25,655 nucleotides of DNA, from IMG/VR virus record IMGVR_UViG_3300047562_002030, positions 1 to 25,655 of that record; one strand, 5' to 3'. Made by a program: the position numbers and the translations under genes. The notes beneath the pieces are model-generated. The model saw only the letters and a list, made by a program, of their open reading frames with translations, was not told where the DNA came from and did no database searches. Every line of letters starts with the position of its first letter. The first letter of the stretch is position 1. Below, one piece after another: positions 22,946-25,655 of this stretch. The stretch comes from a virus.

Positions 22946-24311
22946 CCCATTCCTCTTTTAATTTTTTATATTCAGGAAAAACTGAATCAAAATCAGTACC
23001 TCTCCTGCGATCATATTCTTTTATGTATTCTACGAAATATCTACGTCTTTCTCCTACGTCTTCATCTTGATTCAAATAATCACAAAATCGTTTTATCTGA
23101 TCCCATTCTTCTAGATATAATCTAGCGAACTGATGCTTTCTATAATATTTCAACCATGCTTGGCTAGTATCAAAGATCTCTTTGCTGAATCTCTGTCTCA
23201 TATCCTTAGGCAAAAGTTTGACACTGAGGTGAGCGGGCCATCGTAGATAATTGATGCTGAGCGGTATACGGTTGACGTCCATAGTCTCGTTGTAGTCGCA
23301 TCTCAACTGCATGATCAGTTCTACGAATCTCGAAAACGTAGGTAAGCTCAAGATATTGATCGTAGTCATGACTGCTACAGTACACGAAGTCTGCTCTAAG
23401 CATTTTCTCACATTAGCGATCCAGCATTCGTAGTCTAGACCAAATCTAGAATATTCTGCTTGAGCACCTATGCTTTCGAGGCTGGTATAGACATCTATTT
23501 TTTTGACTTTGTCTTTTATATCGTTTATTGCAGATAAGAAACGTTCTATGAGTTTTTCTTCTACTACTAGATTAGTATTGATAGCAATCTCTAGATCGGG
23601 TTGAGGATTTTCTTTTATGTATTCAAAAACTCTCCATGTATCTTTGCTCATGAGAGGTTCGCCGCCTGTTATTCTAAAAACTTTTAAATGCGGCAATGCT
23701 TCGGGAAACCATTTCCAGAAAGCATCAACGTAAGGATTGTCGTCGCTGTGTTTATAAGGATAACGACCCACTTTCTTGTACCACTCAATATCTTGATTGC
23801 TTTCCGGTATAGGATAAGGTCCATATTGTTTGATCTCTTCTAACCACTTGCTGGAAATCTCGGGGCTGCAATAGCTACACTTTAGATTGCAGGCATTTGA
23901 AAAACTGACTTCTAGGTAAGCGGGATAAACATTATCTCGAGGATCCTTAGCGGCGATCTCGTCGAATCTTTCCCAAGCCCAATAGTCCGCTGTCTTATAA
24001 TGACGATCTGAAAAATAATCTTTGTTGAGATCTTCAATCTTCCAGCAGTAATCACATTCTGCAGGGCGTTGTCCCTGTATCATCAATTCACGCTGAGACT
24101 TTTTAAAATTGCTGTTATGTAATGCAGCAGGATCGGCTTCTACTTCATGTACGGGAATCTTATGTGGGCTAGGATGGTGGCAGCTATGATTATATCCGTT
24201 CTGCAGATATAAGGTAGTCTGTAGCCATTTAGCTGTACAGAAACTCGGGCTAACGGCATTGATCTTTTCTCTCTTTTCTTTAAGGATGAATATCTTTTGC
24301 TCGTTGCTCAT
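22938..24311 (-). CDS. N-twitch radical SAM protein, copy 1 (CHH type)
   Basis: A 457-residue member and the closest relative of copy 2: both share SFC-x-AKWL-x(2)-T, then SCHHP, then WKIED after the CxYC pair. Auxiliary ligands here are Cys25, Cys44 with His45/His46, and Cys86/Cys89. The SAM cluster is CNLKCSYC at 141-148 followed by SPEISSKW; ITGGEPLMS follows near 225. The end is RRGTDFDSVFPEYKKL. The gene starts inside the last 32 nt of the repeat-protein gene, so the whole row is translated from one message. Function unknown; the two CHH-type copies were probably the product of one duplication. Confidence 0.83.
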   Translation of the reverse strand: MSNEQKIFILKEKREKINAVSPSFCTAKWLQTTLYLQNGYNHSCHHPSPHKIPVHEVEADPAALHNSNFKKSQRELMIQGQRPAECDYCWKIEDLNKDYFSDRHYKTADYWAWERFDEIAAKDPRDNVYPAYLEVSFSNACNLKCSYCSPEISSKWLEEIKQYGPYPIPESNQDIEWYKKVGRYPYKHSDDNPYVDAFWKWFPEALPHLKVFRITGGEPLMSKDTWRVFEYIKENPQPDLEIAINTNLVVEEKLIERFLSAINDIKDKVKKIDVYTSLESIGAQAEYSRFGLDYECWIANVRKCLEQTSCTVAVMTTINILSLPTFSRFVELIMQLRCDYNETMDVNRIPLSINYLRWPAHLSVKLLPKDMRQRFSKEIFDTSQAWLKYYRKHQFARLYLEEWDQIKRFCDYLNQDEDVGERRRYFVEYIKEYDRRRGTDFDSVFPEYKKLKEEWDA

Positions 24312-25655
24312 ATATGTTTTTTAACCATTCAAAATTATTGATCTTTGCTAGTTCAGAATCTACACCAATGTTATCATAGCCATATTCTCGGCCGGCCTTT
24401 GCGCCATCGATACAGAACTTTCCGTATTGCCTATCTGCTCCTTTAGAACACCATGCCTGTAATCTAAAATCAGTTTCCTCGTCGTAGGTTTCATCTACAG
24501 GTCTGCTGGCTAGTTTCACACACTCTCTGAATGCTGATTTCCAGGTACTGAACTCGTCCGTGTCAAATCTAGTCTTATTAGATACCGTTTCTATCACTTT
24601 AAATCTATCACTGATCGACATGGTCATATCTACAGTATTGGTCTCCATGCCTAAAACTAAATCTCTAGGCAATAATTTCACACCGCCGTAGCCATAAACT
24701 AAATCATTGATAGGATTTAGAGATTGCCATACAAATACTATATCACGCTCGTATCTAGAAACTTCATAATCAAAATTAAAGCCTTCGACGATTTCTGCAT
24801 CGCCATCAACCACATAGAACATATTAGTAGTGGATAATTCTGCTGCGGCTTTGTGTGCATTATGTATGCCTTTTACGCCATGCACTCTTTTCGCTCTCGG
24901 AAATTTCGACCGCAATTTCTCAAAATTTTCATCTGCATTGATTTCATTGTAGCTGATAAAGATAATGTCGTAAGGTCTTAGTTTAGATGCTAGAACTTCA
25001 TACTGTTTCTTTTCTATAGGAAATCTAAAATCGATTTCTTTTTTGGATAATCGTTTATCGTTAGGAACGCAGGCGATTCCATTATAAGTTATTTCATTTC
25101 TAAACATGTGCTGAAACACATGATTCATCTTCCTATCATAAGAATTGTGATGATTAAAATATAGATCGAAATCGAAATCTAAAATTTCAACTTCTTTAGG
25201 GATCATCCAAAACATCTCCATAGAGCTTTTATCGCAGGCATCTATGTAATCTTCATATGTATCTATCGTAAACTTTTCAAAAAGTTTAGGATGTGATGCA
25301 ACAATATCTATTTCTTTTTTCTCTATAAAAAATCTATGATCAAATTCTTTTTTAGTAACTGGCTTAGTTTTAGACATAAGACATAGCCCGTCAAAAAAGT
25401 TTTTGTTTTTAAAAATATGAGTGATGTGCTGATTGTGTTTAGGTACTTGATAATTAAAATCGAAATCATCAAGTATATCTATATCATTCCATATTGCCCA
25501 GAACACATTAGTCTTTGATTTAGAAATAGCATCTAAATATTCTTCGTATGTAGATAAATTAAATTTTTCATAAAGTTTAGGATGTGATGCAACAATATCT
25601 ATTTCTTTCTTGTTAGAAAAAAATCTATAATCAAATTCTTTTTTGGTTACAATAT
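24280..25655 (-). CDS. Repeat protein with GT-A glycosyltransferase-like domain (5' end outside window)
   Basis: The frame stays open to the right edge (457 residues visible); the GTG at 25504-25506 is just an internal valine. It is built of repeated modules of about 97 residues: each starts (T/S)KKE(F/I)D-x-RF, continues ASHPKL-EKF and TYE-Y-DA in the first two, then FW followed by an acidic strand and a FDF turn. The last module is a complete GT-A-like domain: YDIIFISYNE, FPRAKRVHGVKGIHNAHKAA, MFYVVDGDAEI (visible residues about 278-288, a DxD-like metal site) and VYGYGGVKLLPR. In the upstream modules the DGD position reads WND and PKE. I recall this last domain from marine phage proteins. 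Probably a glycosyltransferase with degenerate copies. Confidence 0.7.
   Translation of the reverse strand, partial: IVTKKEFDYRFFSNKKEIDIVASHPKLYEKFNLSTYEEYLDAISKSKTNVFWAIWNDIDILDDFDFNYQVPKHNQHITHIFKNKNFFDGLCLMSKTKPVTKKEFDHRFFIEKKEIDIVASHPKLFEKFTIDTYEDYIDACDKSSMEMFWMIPKEVEILDFDFDLYFNHHNSYDRKMNHVFQHMFRNEITYNGIACVPNDKRLSKKEIDFRFPIEKKQYEVLASKLRPYDIIFISYNEINADENFEKLRSKFPRAKRVHGVKGIHNAHKAAAELSTTNMFYVVDGDAEIVEGFNFDYEVSRYERDIVFVWQSLNPINDLVYGYGGVKLLPRDLVLGMETNTVDMTMSISDRFKVIETVSNKTRFDTDEFSTWKSAFRECVKLASRPVDETYDEETDFRLQAWCSKGADRQYGKFCIDGAKAGREYGYDNIGVDSELAKINNFEWLKNIYEQRAKDIHP
25281..25317. repeat. 37-bp direct repeat, copy A
   Basis: Identical over 37 bp to 25572-25608 and lying 291 bp (97 codons) away in the same reading frame. 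It encodes the KKEIDIVASHPKL part of the repeated module. Flanking sequence on both sides is similar but not identical. Confidence 0.85.
25572..25608. repeat. 37-bp direct repeat, copy B
   Basis: Second copy of the 37-bp identity within the repeat-protein gene. Downstream of it, 25619-25645 again closely matches 25328-25353, with a few changes. The exact identity in a gene whose other modules are diverged points to recent duplication or gene conversion. Confidence 0.85.

Noticed and set aside
7833-25655. A RiPP (modified peptide) biosynthetic cluster with a short precursor gene
   Set aside because: Radical SAM/SPASM enzymes prompted this idea, but no short - strand gene exists between the overlapping genes, and no leader-binding domain or peptide transporter was seen. 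It remains possible only if the precursor is outside the window.
1-25655. tRNA genes, CRISPR arrays, insertion sequences, attachment sites
   Set aside because: Looked for cloverleaf-like segments, regularly spaced short repeats and terminal inverted repeats with transposase; none was seen, and there is almost no non-coding space to hold them.

Overview
The window reads as part of a T4-like marine myovirus genome (cyanophage or pelagiphage type, or an uncultured relative). The reasons are: AT-rich DNA packed with short overlapping genes; a T4 RNase H/FEN-type 5' nuclease; a phage-type QueE; several small proteins that I recognise from memory as typical of marine T4-like phages; and T4-style late promoter motifs (one exact TATAAATA). 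No tRNA, rRNA, integrase, insertion sequence or CRISPR array was seen. No database search was possible, so family calls rest on motifs and recall.

Left part (1-7849, + strand): a compact run of core or conserved phage genes, most joined by ATGA-type stop/start overlaps. In order: the tail of a possible cupin-like protein, a phosphoribosyltransferase, a 36-residue Cys/His micro-ORF, a small hypothetical, a HIT-family hydrolase, two small hypotheticals, an AbrB/MazE-like protein, QueE, two conserved hypotheticals, the RNase H/FEN nuclease, and eight more small or medium conserved phage proteins. Late promoter motifs lie before the genes at 5678 and 6385. A strong intrinsic terminator for this strand (7901-7927) lies inside the antisense coding sequence of the next gene.

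Right part (7833-25655, - strand, running past the right edge): an accessory module of 15 end-to-end or overlapping genes with no intergenic gaps. In transcription order: a repeat-containing glycosyltransferase-A-like protein (5' end outside the window), four radical SAM proteins with an N-terminal twitch/SPASM-like cysteine domain, an SGNH hydrolase that lies between the last two of the six such proteins (order: 22938, 21443, 20116, 18908, 17722, SGNH 16937, 15774), a protein with a ParB-like HPGTNR motif, a classical SPASM radical SAM enzyme, a glycosyltransferase-like protein, two paralogous SGNH proteins, two more glycosyltransferase-like proteins of the same family as the first, and a UDP-sugar dehydrogenase. 

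Together these look like a phage-encoded pathway that makes and attaches modified sugars or otherwise decorates a glycan, protein or DNA. None of the products shows an obvious signal peptide or membrane segment, and no precursor peptide, flippase or polymerase is visible, so the chemistry is probably intracellular. The six-member tandem family of N-twitch radical SAM proteins beside sugar enzymes is the most unusual part of the window and the best candidate for an undescribed system.
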